Below, piece after piece: positions 23,566 to 34,907 of a DNA stretch of 64,000 nucleotides; position 1 is the first letter of the stretch, and every line of letters starts with the position of its first letter. The translations under genes and the position numbers were made by a program. This DNA comes from Poa pratensis (taxonomy: Eukaryota; Streptophyta; Magnoliopsida; Poales; Poaceae), in NCBI GenBank assembly GCA_947311845.1, contig CAMZMU010000027.1:47902094-47966093 (forward strand), given 5' to 3'. Below the pieces are notes generated by a model. The model worked only from the letters and a program-made list of their open reading frames with translations, was not told where the DNA came from and made no database searches.

Positions 23566-23822
23566 CGATGCCGGCCGGACGCGCCGCTCAGATTTGCGAG
23601 ATAAGGGTTAGATCTGATGTGCTGCTTGAAGCCGCCGCCACACTGTGTCTGTGGAGTGAGAGTGAGAGCGAGAGCGTTAGGGTTGCCGCAGTGGCACATA
23701 TATAGCACTAACATTGCAAACGGAGGCAATAAACAACCGTTGCCTTTTATCTCTTCACTGACACACTGGACCTACTTACGAAGGATCGATACGGTAGAAT
23801 TTAACTATCTATCTACTCTACT

Positions 23823-24389
23823 CTACTTGTTCTTCTTACGCCCTGCCTCCGCGCCATTGTCATCCGTGGCGTGGCGTCGCTTCTTGCCGGTTGCCTTCTC
23901 CTCAGGCGCGTGCTCCTCCTCCTCCGGCTCGTGCTCCTCCTTCTCCGGCCGTGCGTCCTTCTCCGGCGAACCCTCCTCTTGCGCCTCCTTCTCCAGAGCG
24001 TGATCCTCCTTCTCCGGCGCGTCCCCCTCCGGTGCGTCCTTCTCCGGCGCCTCCTCCGATGCCTCCTCCTCCGGCGCCTCCTCTGACGCCTCCTCCTCCT
24101 CCTCATCTTCGGCGTCGTATTCTTCCTGGCTAGAATACGGCTCCGGCGGGTCCTCCGGCTCCTCTTCCACCGGCGACTCGTCCTCTTCGGAGTCGTCTTC
24201 TCCTTCGCGTGAAGACGGTGGGTCCAAGTCATCGGAGTCGTCTTCTACAGAGCGTGAAGATGGCGGGTCTGAGTCATCGGGGTCCGAGTCCGGCGGCCCG
24301 TCTTGATCAAACCATGGAACTTCACCGCGGTCTTCAGCGCTCGCGTCGTCGCTCGGGACTTCCTCGTTCTGCCACCAGGGTTCCTCCAT
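23823..24389 (-). CDS. Acidic Glu/Pro-rich hypothetical protein within CACTA
   Basis: Intact 188-codon frame from the ATG at 24389 to the stop at 23823. Starts MEEPWWQNEEVPSDD, then Asp/Ser/Pro-rich segments with two DPPSSRE-type repeats, a central run of Glu/Ala/Pro repeats (EEAPE, EKDAPE and similar), and a basic tail with KKRRH and RKKNK that could be a nuclear localisation signal. No known domain recognised. I chose this ATG over the upstream one at 24614 because the upstream extension overlaps CACTA subterminal repeats. It could be a captured host exon or an element-encoded accessory protein. Low complexity means the open frame alone is weak evidence of function. Confidence 0.45.
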   Translation of the reverse strand: MEEPWWQNEEVPSDDASAEDRGEVPWFDQDGPPDSDPDDSDPPSSRSVEDDSDDLDPPSSREGEDDSEEDESPVEEEPEDPPEPYSSQEEYDAEDEEEEEASEEAPEEEASEEAPEKDAPEGDAPEKEDHALEKEAQEEGSPEKDARPEKEEHEPEEEEHAPEEKATGKKRRHATDDNGAEAGRKKNK

Positions 24390-24809
24390 GGCGGATGTGC
24401 TAGTGTGGTAGAGAACGTGGGAGAGAACGAAGGGGAGAATGCGGGACCTGCCGGGCTTCGCGCGGTTCCAGTCACATTTTGTAAGCGTCGAGCAGGCGGT
24501 TCCAATCCCTCGTGAATTAAGCCGCATTGAACAGGCGCGCTTCCAGTTTGCAACTGCAATTTCCCAAGGACATCGCAAACAGATATACACAAACAACCGT
24601 TGCCATAGAGACAAATATTGGAAACGGAGACGAATTTATGACCGTTGCCGATATATTTGGTAACGGAGATATAAAATCCTCCGTAACCAATGTTGACGGA
24701 CCAGCCTCTGCCAGGCCTCGTCTGCAACGCTAAAGTCACGATTCTCTGTCGCCTAACTCATGCCGTTTCCATTGAGGGGTATCGGATGTGTCGTTCTGTA
24801 CTAGTGTGA

Positions 24810-26428
24810 GGATAACGGCTCCCAAGTGGGGCAAGTTGATTCTAATGTTGTAGGTGATATAACCATGGAGCTTGCTCTAAGAAGGATGGCAATTGGGGAC
24901 ATTCGCCCTATTGAAGAGGATCCTCCTCAAGTTCAAGATCCTCCACAAGCTCCTCCTCAAGTCATTCCATCACCCACTCAAGATCCTCCAAGTAACCAAG
25001 AACAAACTCCGAGCCCTCAATCAAGTGAGCAAGGTCAAGAACAAGTTCAACCTAGTGGTTCCTCTCCACAACTTGATGTTCAAGACCAAACTCAAGAAGG
25101 TGCATCCCAAGCAAATGATCTAGAACAAGCTCAAGATGGTCCACATCGAGATCAAGTTCAAGATAAACTTTATGCACATGACTCCGATGATGATGGAAAT
25201 GATCAAGTCATCTCTCAAGAAACCTCGGAAGAGATCAAGAATAGAAGAGACTCACGACGAGAGCGAAACCTAGAGCTCTTGGATTGCCATTTGGACAATT
25301 TTCTTGGTGGCATCCAAAGCAAGGTCGTCACAAGAAGTCAATTGGCGAGCTTTAGCACTCACCATGCTTTTGTGTCCTTCATCGAGACCAAGAAGGTGTA
25401 TGAAGCTCTTGAAGACCATGATTGGATTGATGCCATGCATGAAGAACTCACTAACTTCAAGCGCAACAAGATGTGGAAGTTGGTGCCAAGGCCAAATGGG
25501 TGCAAGAACGTCATCGACACCAAGTGGGTTTTCAAGAACAAGCAAGACGCAAGCGGCATCGTCATTCGAAACAAGGCGAGATTGGTGGCACAAGGCTACT
25601 CTCAAGTCAAAGGGAAGGTACCTTCATCAATCAAGCCAAATATACCCAAGACATGCTCAAGAGGTTCAAGATGACGGAGCTCAAACCGTACAAGACACCC
25701 ATGTCTACCACCGTTGATCTCCACACCGACACCGAGGGTACCGATGTTGATCAAAAACTCTATCGCTTGATGATTGGTTCTTTCTTTATCTTTGTGCATC
25801 TAGACCGGATATTATGTTTAGTGTGGGTAAGTGTGCAAGGTATCAAGCGGCTCCTAAGGAGAGCCACATGATGGCGGTTAAGCGCATCTTTCAATATTTG
25901 CTTCATACCCCAAACTTTGGTCTTAGGTATCCCAAGGGTTCAAGCTTTCATCTCATGGGGTACACGGAAGCGGATTATGCCGGAGAGAAGAAGGATAGGA
26001 AGTCCACATCCGGGAGTTGTCAATTTCTTGGCTGCTATTTGGTGTGTTGGTCTTCCAAGAAGCAAAATTGTGTTGCTCTCTCCACCACCGAGTCCGAGTA
26101 CATCTCCGCCGCAAGTTGTTGTGCTCAACTCCTATGGATGGTGCAAACAATGAAGGACTATGGCGTCAACTTCACCAAGGTGCCTCTCCTTTGCGACAAT
26201 GAGAGTGCCATCTAGATCTCCCACAACCCCGTGCAACATGCCAAGACGAAGCACATTGAAGTTCGTCATCATTTCATCCGGGAGCACGTGGAGAGGGGCA
26301 ACATTGATCTCTCATTTGTAGGTACCAAGGATCAACTCCCAGACATCTTCACCAAGGCCCTTGATGAACCAAGATTTCGAGAGTTGAGGAATGAACTAAA
26401 TGTTATTGATGCGAGTAACTTTGCTTGA
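24810..26428 (+). pseudogene. SIRE unit 1 linker, RT remnant and RNaseH
   Basis: Continues the polyprotein after CACTA: a Gln/Pro-rich linker (24826-25260), the start of the Copia RT (WKLVPRPNG, TKWVFKNKQD, RLVAQGYSQV), then a jump directly to the region after the catalytic core (INQAKYTQDML). The palm with the YVDD motif is absent and the frame shifts at the join near 25615. RNaseH follows with DRKSTSG, CWSSKKQN and STTESEYI, to KALDEPRF and stop at 26428. Extra defects: one-base deletion near 25785 and TAG at about 26214. Confidence 0.85.
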
Positions 26429-27302
26429 CCGCCTTGCACAAGTACCCATAGTAGACATCGTAACTAGTTTAGATGCATGCATGGACATCGGGGAGTGTAA
26501 CTCAATTCATGAGTCAACACTATCTCTATTATGCGCACATAGACAATTCGTGCTTCATTTGGTCACTACGGTGACAATTTGGGCTTAAACGATGAGTATC
26601 GGCCTTGAACCCTAGATACATCTTTGCGGTTCTAGGTTGATAATAGCTCATACATGGTGGCCTCGGCCACCGCCCTCCTCTTCTTGAGGGATTGCTTCTC
26701 ATTTGATCTTATTTGGGTTTTAGACCTTTTTGCTTTCTTTTGTGGGAAACTCTTGGCTTTTACTTTTGCATCTTGCAAGGTTGAATGTTCTCCCACCCCT
26801 ATCAGTTTGTGATCTATCCTAAGCCAAAAATCTTATCCCAAAAGACATTCCCTTCTAAAAATGCTTTTTGGTTTCGTGCTCCTAGCGCTCAGAAGGTCGG
26901 ACCCGGCGACATGGCATTGTGTTCGCCCTTTTCTTGGGCTTACACAACGTGGTGCCCCCAGGCACCGGTACTGGCATCCCATTCATGGTTATCCACTACA
27001 CCATAATGCGCAAGCATTTTGATATAGTGCATAACCCTATCTTTGGGTTGCGCAGAAACCAGCTGGCGGTACTACCGATGGGTTAAGCGGTAGTACCGCT
27101 GGAGCGGGTTTGGGCAGGATAAGGGTCGGGCGGACGTGGGGTGAAAGTCAAACTTCCTCTTCCCCACGCCGCCCCGCTGCCTCTCCCCAGATCCGCCGCC
27201 GCCGACCTTCTCCGCCGTCGGGACGGAGTGCTCCGGCCAAGGGACTTCCCACCCACGCCCCGGGGACGCTCCGGCACCTCTTCCTCACCCTTGACCCTCG
27301 CC
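26429..27302 (+). other. SIRE unit 1 region between RNaseH and ORF3
   Basis: No supportable gene. Contains a palindromic GCGGTACTACCG motif (27066-27077) with its inverted copy at 27088-27099, forming a 12-bp stem with a 10-base loop; unit 2 has only the first arm. The part after 27110 is probably leader of the ORF3 transcript. Confidence 0.6.
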
Positions 27303-29145
27303 ATGAGCACCGGTATGCCCTCTCCCTCTCTCTCACCTAGTTGATGGGTGAAGATGTATAGATGGTGTATCCTCTAGTGTTTTTGACGAATTGGTTTGGT
27401 AGAGATGCAATTTAGAGAACCTAGAACCTTGTGCATGAGTTTTGTTAGGATTCCTTGGCTCTTTTTGTAGTTCCTCATCTAGGATTATAGGAGTCACCCA
27501 GAGATGATATTCTTGTTCTTCGTTGAAATTAGTTCATCATCTCTTTGTGATACCTCTACTCCAAGTGTTTGAACACATCTCTAGCCATTAAGTTCTTTCA
27601 CTCTCGTTCACTCGTGCTCTTGCTTCCCAAAATCATGAAATCATTTTGCATTCACTTATCCCCATGCTTCCTATCCATTGCTATTCACAGGAGGTCAGAG
27701 AGGTCGAGCCCCCAAGAAAGCTCGGGCAAGGAACAAGCTGAGCAAGTTGATGAGATGGAGGAGGAGTATCATCCGAGTTCCTCCTCCCGCAAGGCCAAGC
27801 CCAAGACCAAGAAGACGCCTGCAGCCAAGAACAAGTATCTCAATGCCAGCCAGTTGTCGGAACCTCAGTATCTGGCCACAAGGATGTTGGATGCCTATGC
27901 CACTGCCCGGCACAACCTACTTCCCGAGTTTAGAGGCGACGATCCTTTCTTCCACAACGTCTTTCAAACCCAATGCTACTCAGAGTTGCTTTATAGGAAG
28001 ACGGACAAGAATGTGGTGCCTCAGCGCTGGATTGATATAGATCACATGTCAAGGCACCCGGAGTATTTTGGAGAAGCTATGGCCATTTGTCAAGAGCAAG
28101 GGCTTCTTCCTCTTTTGACACTCAAGCAAGACTATGATGAGCAGATTGTTTGCCAATTCTTTGCCACCGTTCATTTTGGCACCGAAAATCAAGTCCCTTA
28201 TCTCTCTTGGATGACCAAAGATCACTTCTTTTGTGAGAATTGGAAGGATATCATCGCTATGCTTGGTTTTGAAAACCATGGTACTCAATCCTTGCTCCCA
28301 TCTCACTTATCAAGCACATGGTTCCGAGTTCATGAAGATCCAAGACCACTGGAAAAGGACTCACTTCGTCCTCTTTATTCATGGAAGCGGTTTGAGGTTG
28401 GGAAGTCTGAGGGGCTCTATCCTCCCTATGATATCATGCATCGCATCTATCGTATATGTTCTTAACCCCAAGGTTGGCAACTTGGATGAAGTTCATGGCT
28501 ATCTCCGCACCTTGTTGGTCAAAACTCATCAATTGAAGACTACCGGGGAGGAAGCTTGATATTGCGGATTTCATTTGGAATGAGTTGTTTGTTGTCATCA
28601 TGAATAAGAAGAATGCTTGTCACGGGCCACTTGTTATGAAGATCATCTTGTGGGCTTGGAATCATCGCTTTCCGACCGAAGGTCTTGGAGATCCCAAGAC
28701 TTGGATTGAACACAAGCCCAAGAAGCTGCTCATCAAGGATCATACCGAGAAGCATAAGGATGACAAGGCCAAGGACAAGACGGTTGAAGACACTGCTGGC
28801 CCCTCACGGGCTCCTATGAAGGAGGATGGTTTTGCATGGATGGCAAGGCAAATGAAGAAGATTTTCTGTATGTCCAAGGCCGTGGAGTTGCGCACTTGGG
28901 AAAATCACAAGGAGGACAAGATGGCTCGTCGCCGCGACATTCAACGTCGCCATGATGATGGAGAAGAAGATGTGCGTTCCAGTTTGGAGAAGAACATCAC
29001 CACTTGGAGCAATTGGCAAGCTAAGGATTATGAGGGTGAACCCAAAGTCTCTTCACGTCGCCGTCCTTGCCCCCCCAAGCAACGAAGACCTCTCCGACTT
29101 GGCTTTGGGATGCTAGCTATGGTTTCTCCCTTTTTGGTGTCTTGA
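27303..29145 (+). pseudogene. SIRE ORF3 (env-like position), unit 1
   Basis: Extra 3' ORF of SIRE-type elements; function unproven. A short first exon is inferred: ATG at 27303, donor GTATGC at 27313, acceptor TTCACAG ending 27690, giving a 378-base intron. Exon 2 begins GQRGRAPKKAR in the spliced frame, then the main frame from MEEEYHPSSSS (27755 on) with a Lys-rich patch, a globular part (NVVPQRWIDIDHM, YLSWMT) and a charged C-terminus. Breaks: one missing G near 27722, a frame disruption at 28450-28465, another near 28548, and a 30-base deletion near 29029 relative to unit 2. The stop at 29145 follows a frameshift. Confidence 0.65.
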
Positions 29146-29537
29146 TGCCAAAGGGGGAGAGATGTCTATTAGGTTATCGAGGGATTTGCATGGGTTAAGT
29201 CACAAACTTTCGTTGTCTCTTTGATTCTTATGAGCTTGTGAACTTTGTTTATTATCGCTTCAAGTACCTTATTATGCATGGTGTAAGACATGCTTTAAAC
29301 TTGTTGTTTGTGTTAAACTTCATATGTTAGTTGCAAGATTTGTGCGTTTATGTTTTATCTATATCTTGCATGGTTTGAAAAATCTAGGGGGAGTGTTCAT
29401 CCTAGTCGATGTGCATTTTTGACCTTCAAATACTACTCTTGAGTAGTGCACATATCTAGGGGGAGCTCCGTCTAAATTTTCCGAATCATTTTGTAGCAAA
29501 TCATTGTATTGTCATAAATCATCAAAAAGGGGGAGAT
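29146..29537 (+). other. SIRE unit 1 3' UTR with repeated polypurine tracts
   Basis: Four G-rich runs: AAAGGGGGAGAGA at 29150, CTAGGGGGAGTG near 29386, CTAGGGGGAGCTC near 29456 and the terminal AAAAAGGGGGAGATT at 29524-29537 touching the LTR. Only the last is in position to prime plus-strand synthesis. Multiple such runs are typical of SIRE-type elements. Confidence 0.8.
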
Positions 29538-30774
29538 TGAAAGACCATTGTTGCTCTTAATCATGTTTTGATGTTGATGATAAAACAAAGGTTGCATCTA
29601 ACAAGTTTATCTAAGCTTAAACAGGTTTTATATATGTCTCCATTGTATCCGCGCGGTGAAAAGGATCCAAAGATGTGAAAGTTGCCAGGGGCGGTAGTAC
29701 CACTGGGATAGGCGGTAGTACCGCCAGCTCCCTGGGACTCGCCGCTAAGGGCAGTACCGCTGTGGGTACCATCGCGGGTACCGCCATTTCGGCGTTCTGC
29801 GCGCGGTCCCGGTACCGCCAGCGGCACCGCCTGGTACCGCCAGTTCTTAGAAGAGAAGCTGAAGATGCGGTACCGCCGCGGGTGCCGCCGTTTCGGCGCT
29901 CTGGGCGCGGTCCCGGTACCTCCAGCGGTATCGTGTGGTACCGGCGAGGTGGGAGCAAGCGACGAGGAGGAAGACCGTTGACTGAACTTGGAGTCGCTGT
30001 GAAGATCGTAGCGGTAGTTCCGGCTAAGCCAGCGGTACTACCGCTAGCGTGGGATTCTGTCCCCCAACAGGCAGATGGGAGGGAGGGAGTATTTATACCC
30101 CTCCACCTACCTTGGGACAACTTGAGCCACTAGAATTGAATCCCCATTATTGCCAAAGCTTCAAACTCCTAGATCTCGCACTCCATCCACCCAATCGCCT
30201 TGATTCTTTGAGGAGTGAAGGAGGAGGTCTAGATCTACATCTCCACCGAAGGAATTTCCATTCCCCCCACACTTAACGTGTGGATTCTACATCTTGGGTT
30301 GCTTGTAACCCTAGGTGTCTTTGTGAGTCTCGGAGGGAGTCCGAGGCATTGTTGGGAGGCTCCAACTCATTGTGGAGTTCCCCGGCCTTTGTGTACCGGC
30401 TTGGTCAACGCCTTCAAGGTGACCTCATAGTGGATGAGCCAAACCCCCACGGGTAAAGCTCATGGAGAATAGAGTGAGCACATCCATGCTATTGGAGCGC
30501 CTAGGTGGCTCCACACTCCTCCAACGTAGACGTACTTCCCTTGGGAAGGAACTACGGGAAACATCTCCGTGTCTCCACTTTGCAGTTATTTCTATTTACT
30601 TGTTGCTTCCGCTACATTATCTACCTTGTTTGTATCACATAGGTTGCCATCATCTAGTGCACATCTAGTCAACCTTTGTTATACTTGCTCAAGCCTTAAT
30701 TAATCTAAAAAGAATTAAAATTTGGTAGTCGCCTAATCACCCCCCCCCCTTCTAGTCGACATATCGATCTTTCA
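29538..30774 (+). mobile_element. SIRE LTR, middle copy
   Basis: 1,237 bp with TGAAAGA...TCTTTCA inverted termini. TATA-like TATTTATACC at about 30090. The 29690-30045 interval is a cluster of GGTACCGC-type palindromic motifs. A long C-run (30741-30749) lies near the 3' end. It is preceded by a polypurine tract and followed by a PBS, so it is shared between two units. Confidence 0.95.
29690..30045. repeat. GGTACCGCC palindromic minisatellite in SIRE LTR
   Basis: More than ten occurrences of GGTACCGCC, GGTAGTACCGCC and variants. The homologous stretch of the second LTR (49005-49370) differs in copy number and arrangement. ORFs crossing it are translations of the repeat. Confidence 0.8.
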
Positions 30775-30776
30775 AT

Positions 30777-30788
30777 TGGTATCAGAGC
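30777..30788 (+). promoter_or_regulatory. Primer-binding site, initiator tRNA-Met type
   Basis: TGGTATCAGAGC two bases after the LTR end; the standard PBS of plant Copia elements. Confidence 0.9.
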
Positions 30789-30825
30789 CTCGGCTCTTAT
30801 CTAAGGCTTCACCGCCTAAGAGAAT

Positions 30826-32504
30826 ATGTCTGACTTGGACCCTCTCGCATCGGTTACTAATGAACGCTTTGGTGTGGTTGTTGGTGAGATCAAAGATGAG
30901 ATATCAAATCTCAACACCGAGCTCACCACCAACCTCAACCTAAGCATGAAGGAATCGATGCGTGAGATGCTCAAGGAATTCCTAGGGGACCCGACACCTA
31001 AGGTTGATACAACCCCCGCGGCAATGGATAGTGGAACGAAGCCGGATACTTCTCCGTCTACGGATCTTGTCAATGTGGATGGAACGGCGAAGGCCACCCC
31101 ACCACTTGTGCAAGCCACTACATCTCTTGCCCCGGGTGTTAGCTCAACCCCAAGGTTACCGAGGGTGTATGCAAATGTTCCACCGAGACAATTGTACAAC
31201 GCAAACCACCAACATGTCAACCTGCCACACATCGCCAATATGGGCGCACCACCTATGTTTGACCCAAAATACTTTCCTAATTGGCAATTTAATATGATAT
31301 CACACATGTCTAGTTGTTGTGTCTTCTTGATTGACATTATAGAGCAAGGCTTTCATCCTCAAGACCCACTCAACATGACTCCAACGGAGAAGGTCAATCA
31401 CCGACTCAGTGCCACCGCCATGCGCATGATTCAAACGGCCGCCGGCCCAACCTACACCACTCATATCCGGGTGTGCAAGACGGCCAAGCAATGTTGGGAC
31501 AATATCCACAACTTGCTCTTGGGTAGCGCAAGCATTCAATTTGCAAGTATGAAGCGGTTCTAGATGAAGCCGAAGAGTTTGTAATGAATGAGGATGAGAC
31601 ACCCGAAGATCTCTATCGAAGGCTCTCCGCTCTTGCCATCACCTTGAATGATTTTGGCTTTGAGAAGATTGAAGATAGTTGGATCAAGTGCAAGTTCCTC
31701 AAGGCAATCACTCCTTCAAATCAAAGCTTGGCTCAAACCATTCGATCAAGACCGGATTTCTCAACAATTGACTCCAACACCATACTCAATGAGTTTGTCT
31801 CCATCGGAATGGTTGTGAAGAGTTCTATTCATGCTCATGCTCGGCAAAGAGGACTTGCGGGACACTCTCCAAATGTTGCTTTGAAGTCCAAGGCCATCAC
31901 TTGTGAAAATGAGTGTGAACAAGAAGGTGAAGAAGATGATGCGCAAGACATCAAGGATGACTACTATGATCACATGGCCCTTGCCGCAAGATCCTTTTGG
32001 AGCAACCGCTCCCTAGAAGGTCGATCTTCCAACAAGAAGAAATTTGGCAAACCAAGAGGGGAGCGTCCAAAGACTTGCTATAATTGTAGCAAACTCAACC
32101 ACTATATTGCCCAATGCCCTTGGGAAAATAGAGAGGATCACAATGGCAAGCTTGTGAGGAAAGACAACACCAAGGTCACCATCAACAAGAACTATGTGAA
32201 GAAGAGGGTTCCCAATGCCTTGTGTGTTCAAGATAGAAAGGTGTTGGAAGAATACATGTCTGGTGATGAAGATGGAGATGAAGCCGGAGCTACCGCGCGC
32301 ATTGCCGTAGCCACTCCTTCCTCTACATCGTCATCCCTATTTGAATCTCCCAATGAGAATGAGCCCATTCCCTACACATGTCTTATGGCAAAAGCCACCT
32401 CGGTAATTCCTTCGACTAAACCAATCTCCTCTACACCTCCTTCCTTATTGGATTGTGTTGAGAATGTTGTGAAGGAGCCCCAAAGTCCAAATGAGGTGGA
32501 CTTA
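30826..32504 (+). pseudogene. SIRE gag, N-terminal and nucleocapsid part (unit 2)
   Basis: The ATG at 30826 starts MSDLDPLASV; the frame is open to a TAG at 31563, but a frameshift near 31545 means coding resumes in the frame covering 31551-32504 (YEAV, then EDLYRRLSAL). The capsid-like region has the WDNIHNLL segment. A CCHC zinc knuckle (CYNCSKLNHYIAQC) lies at 32076-32117. The frame runs straight into the Cassandra insertion at DLW. Gag packages the element RNA. Confidence 0.85.
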
Positions 32505-33609
32505 TGGATGTGAGATCCTGGCTCAGGGCTTAACAGGATTGATAGAATACTTATATCAACAAGTTGCAACTTCTTTTCTGGAAGCTCGTCTGGAAGGAAC
32601 TCCGAGGTTAAGCGTGCTTGGCCCAGAGCACTCCAAGGATGGGTGACCGATCGGGAACTGGTTCCCGGGTGCGCACGAGTGAGGACAAAGTGCGCAGAAA
32701 AGACTAGTGTTGATCTGTGGGGCCAGTCTGGAGATCCTAGTGAGCTGCCAGGGGTGACAGGCCCGGGGGTGGCCGGGGTGTTACAATTTGGTATCAGAGC
32801 CGACCCTCGAGGCAACACGGCCGTGTGCGAGTCAGGGGCGCGGACATTTGGAGCATGTGCCGGCACTGGGCGCACATACGTGCACCAAGAGGGGAAGTTC
32901 CTGGACTGGGGGCTGACCGACGAGGGCGTCGGTCTTCTAAAGGGGGAAGGATGTGAGATCCTGGCTCAGGGCTTAACAGGATTGATAGAATACTCATATC
33001 AACAAGTTGCAACTTCTTTTCCGGAAGCTCATCTGGAAGGAACTCCGAGGTTAAGTGCGCTTAGCCCGGAGCACTCCAAGGATGGTGACCGACCGGGAAC
33101 TGGTTCCCGGGTGCGCACGAGTGAGGACAAAGTGCACAGAAAAGACTAGTGTTGATCTGTGGGGCCAGTCTGGAGATCCTAGTGAGCTGCGAGGGGTGAC
33201 AGGCCCGGCCCGGGGGTGGACATGTGGAGCATGTGCCGGCACTGGGCGCACAGACGTGTACCAAGAGGGGAAGTTCCTGGACTGGGGGCTGACCGACGAG
33301 GGCGTCGGTCTTCTAAGGGGGGAAGAATGTGAGATCCTGGCTCAGGGCTTAACAGGATTGATAGAATACTCATATCAACAAGTTGCAACTTCTTTTCCGG
33401 AAGCTCATCTGGAAGGAACTCCGAGGTTAAGTTTGCTTAGCCCGGAGCACTCCAAGGATGGGTGACCGACCGGGAACTGGTTCCCGGGTGCGCACGAGTG
33501 AGGACAAAGTGCGCAGAAAAGACTAGTGTTGATCTGTGGGGCCAGTCTGGAGATCCAAGTGAGCTGCCAGGGGTGACAGGCCCGGCCCGGGGGTGGCCGG
33601 GGTGTTACA
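32505..33609 (+). mobile_element. Cassandra TRIM element with three LTRs
   Basis: Three direct repeats of a 277-282 bp LTR (32509-32785, 32952-33219 truncated, 33328-33609), starting TGTGAGATCC and ending GGGTGTTACA, separated by two short internal segments. The first internal segment begins with a TTGGTATCAGAGCC PBS and ends with an AAGGGGGAAGG polypurine tract. The LTRs carry a 5S-rRNA-like block, the defining trait of Cassandra. No coding capacity. Flanking ACTTA (32500-32504) and ACTTG (33610-33614) fit a 5-bp target duplication with one change. LTR 2 lacks its last bases and the PBS. Confidence 0.95.
32595..32675 (+). promoter_or_regulatory. 5S-rRNA-like internal promoter in Cassandra LTR 1
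   Basis: AACTCCGAGGTTAAGCGTGC (box A-like) followed by GGATGGGTGACC (intermediate element) and CGGGAAC...GGGTGC (box C-like), in the order and spacing of plant 5S rRNA genes. Equivalent blocks lie near 33038 and 33415. This is a RNA polymerase III type promoter inside the LTR, not a functional 5S gene. Confidence 0.85.
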
Positions 33610-34368
33610 ACTTGTGGCTAGCTAATCTTAAGGGAGATGATAAAGTTCATGTTGATGCTCTTTTAGAGCAACTTGAGGAAACTAACTCACTTGTAGATCA
33701 AAAGGAGGAGATCATCTCGGGCATGGCAATTCGGGAAGTGGACTATGCTAATGAGATAGCGGATTTCTCTATCGCTCTTGGAAAAGAGCAAACTTGTAGA
33801 GGGTCTCTTGAGGAGGCTCTATCTAACTTAGAGGAATCCTATGCTATTGACATGTCTAGAGTTAAAAAGGACCATGAACATGCTCTTGCTACTTGCAAAG
33901 TCTATAAAAATGAGAAGAATGAGCTAGGCATTGACCATGCTAGACTTGTGGAGGAAAACAAGAGACTTGAAGAGGAACTCAAAACCCTCAAAGAGTCATT
34001 TTCCAAACTTGAAAAGTCTCATGATCAATTCCTGGGTCAACAAGTAAAATTAGCTATTGCTTCTACATCAAATGAACTTGTTGATCAATCTATTATTTGT
34101 TGTGAGCATGCTAACCTTGTTGAAGAAAATGCTAAGTTGAAATCTCAACTTGAGAAGGGCATTTTGTCTTGTGTCCAAGGAGAGAAGAACCTCATTGACC
34201 TTTTGGGTAGCCAAAAGGATCAAGTTAGAAAAGAAGGACTTGGTTTCTCTACCAAGTCAAAGAAGAAGAACAAGAAGAAGAAGAAGAAGAAGAAGCCAAC
34301 TCCCTCTTCCAAAGCTATCATCTTTGTGAAGGAGGGGGAGATGGCTAAAGAGAAGGAGACTAACACCA
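33610..34368 (+). pseudogene. SIRE gag, coiled-coil part (unit 2)
   Basis: Continues the gag frame after Cassandra (LWLANLKGD...). Long heptad-like Leu/Glu/Lys-rich segments from about 33650 to 34200 indicate a coiled coil, then a poly-Lys stretch near 34262-34296. The frame breaks off at ETNTT where a Helitron was inserted; the codon split by the insertion is completed at 39980. Confidence 0.85.
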
Positions 34369-34907
34369 CTAGTAAAATTGCCCGTGCGTTGCAACGGGCA
34401 ACGATTTGAAAATAAGAATCATCAGATTGTCAAAGCAAATATCTTCTTTAATTGTAGTGCACAATCTTTCAATACTCACCTCATGTTTGAAAATGCATAA
34501 GCAAAAACATGCTATTATGATAAAGTAACAGAAATTGCAGATTCGGTGAGTTTAGCTCCATGTTAAGACTATGTGATAACCACAAATTTATTTTACATAA
34601 TCAAGATGTTAAAGAAAGTTTAAATCCTATTCCCCCTGACCCAGGAATGGTTTATTGTAGATATGAATTGATGTTGGCATAGTCGCCCCTGTTGTACAGC
34701 CACCCAGCTGCTCCAATGATCAGCTTTCCAATGGTGCATACCATTCACATCCAACACACATCGTAGGAAATATTGAGTTGGATGATTCACATGTTTGCAA
34801 TGTAGAGCAAACAAAGTGAACTCTCGTTCAGTGAAAATGAAAACACCAAGGAGCACTGTCTCCCTTAAACTCCTGCCTCCTCCACACTCAGGGTATTTGG
34901 TTTAATA

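Larger units (their letters stand above)
22015..24806. mobile_element. CACTA DNA transposon, non-autonomous
   Basis: Perfect 22-bp terminal inverted repeats starting CACTAGTACAGAAC, 2,792 bp, with 3-bp target duplication TGA (22012-22014 and 24807-24809). The uninterrupted site in unit 2 (TTTGATGAGGATAAC, near 41490) confirms the ends exactly. Subterminal regions carry short repeats of the kind GTAACGGAG and AACCGTTGCC in both orientations, as expected for CACTA. No TNP1/TNP2-type transposase is visible, so it depends on another element. It contains an acidic ORF and two internal tandem arrays. Confidence 0.95.

Noticed and set aside
29617..30133. ORFs of 150-167 codons in the SIRE LTR
   Set aside because: They translate the GGTACCGC repeat cluster; the copy in the other LTR has different frames.
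32643..33465. ORFs of 136-168 codons across the Cassandra repeats
   Set aside because: They repeat with the LTRs, carry no domain, and Cassandra is known to be non-coding.
32595..33490. Three 5S rRNA genes
   Set aside because: Only promoter-like blocks of 5S are conserved and they lie within LTRs of Cassandra; the full 5S length and ends are absent.
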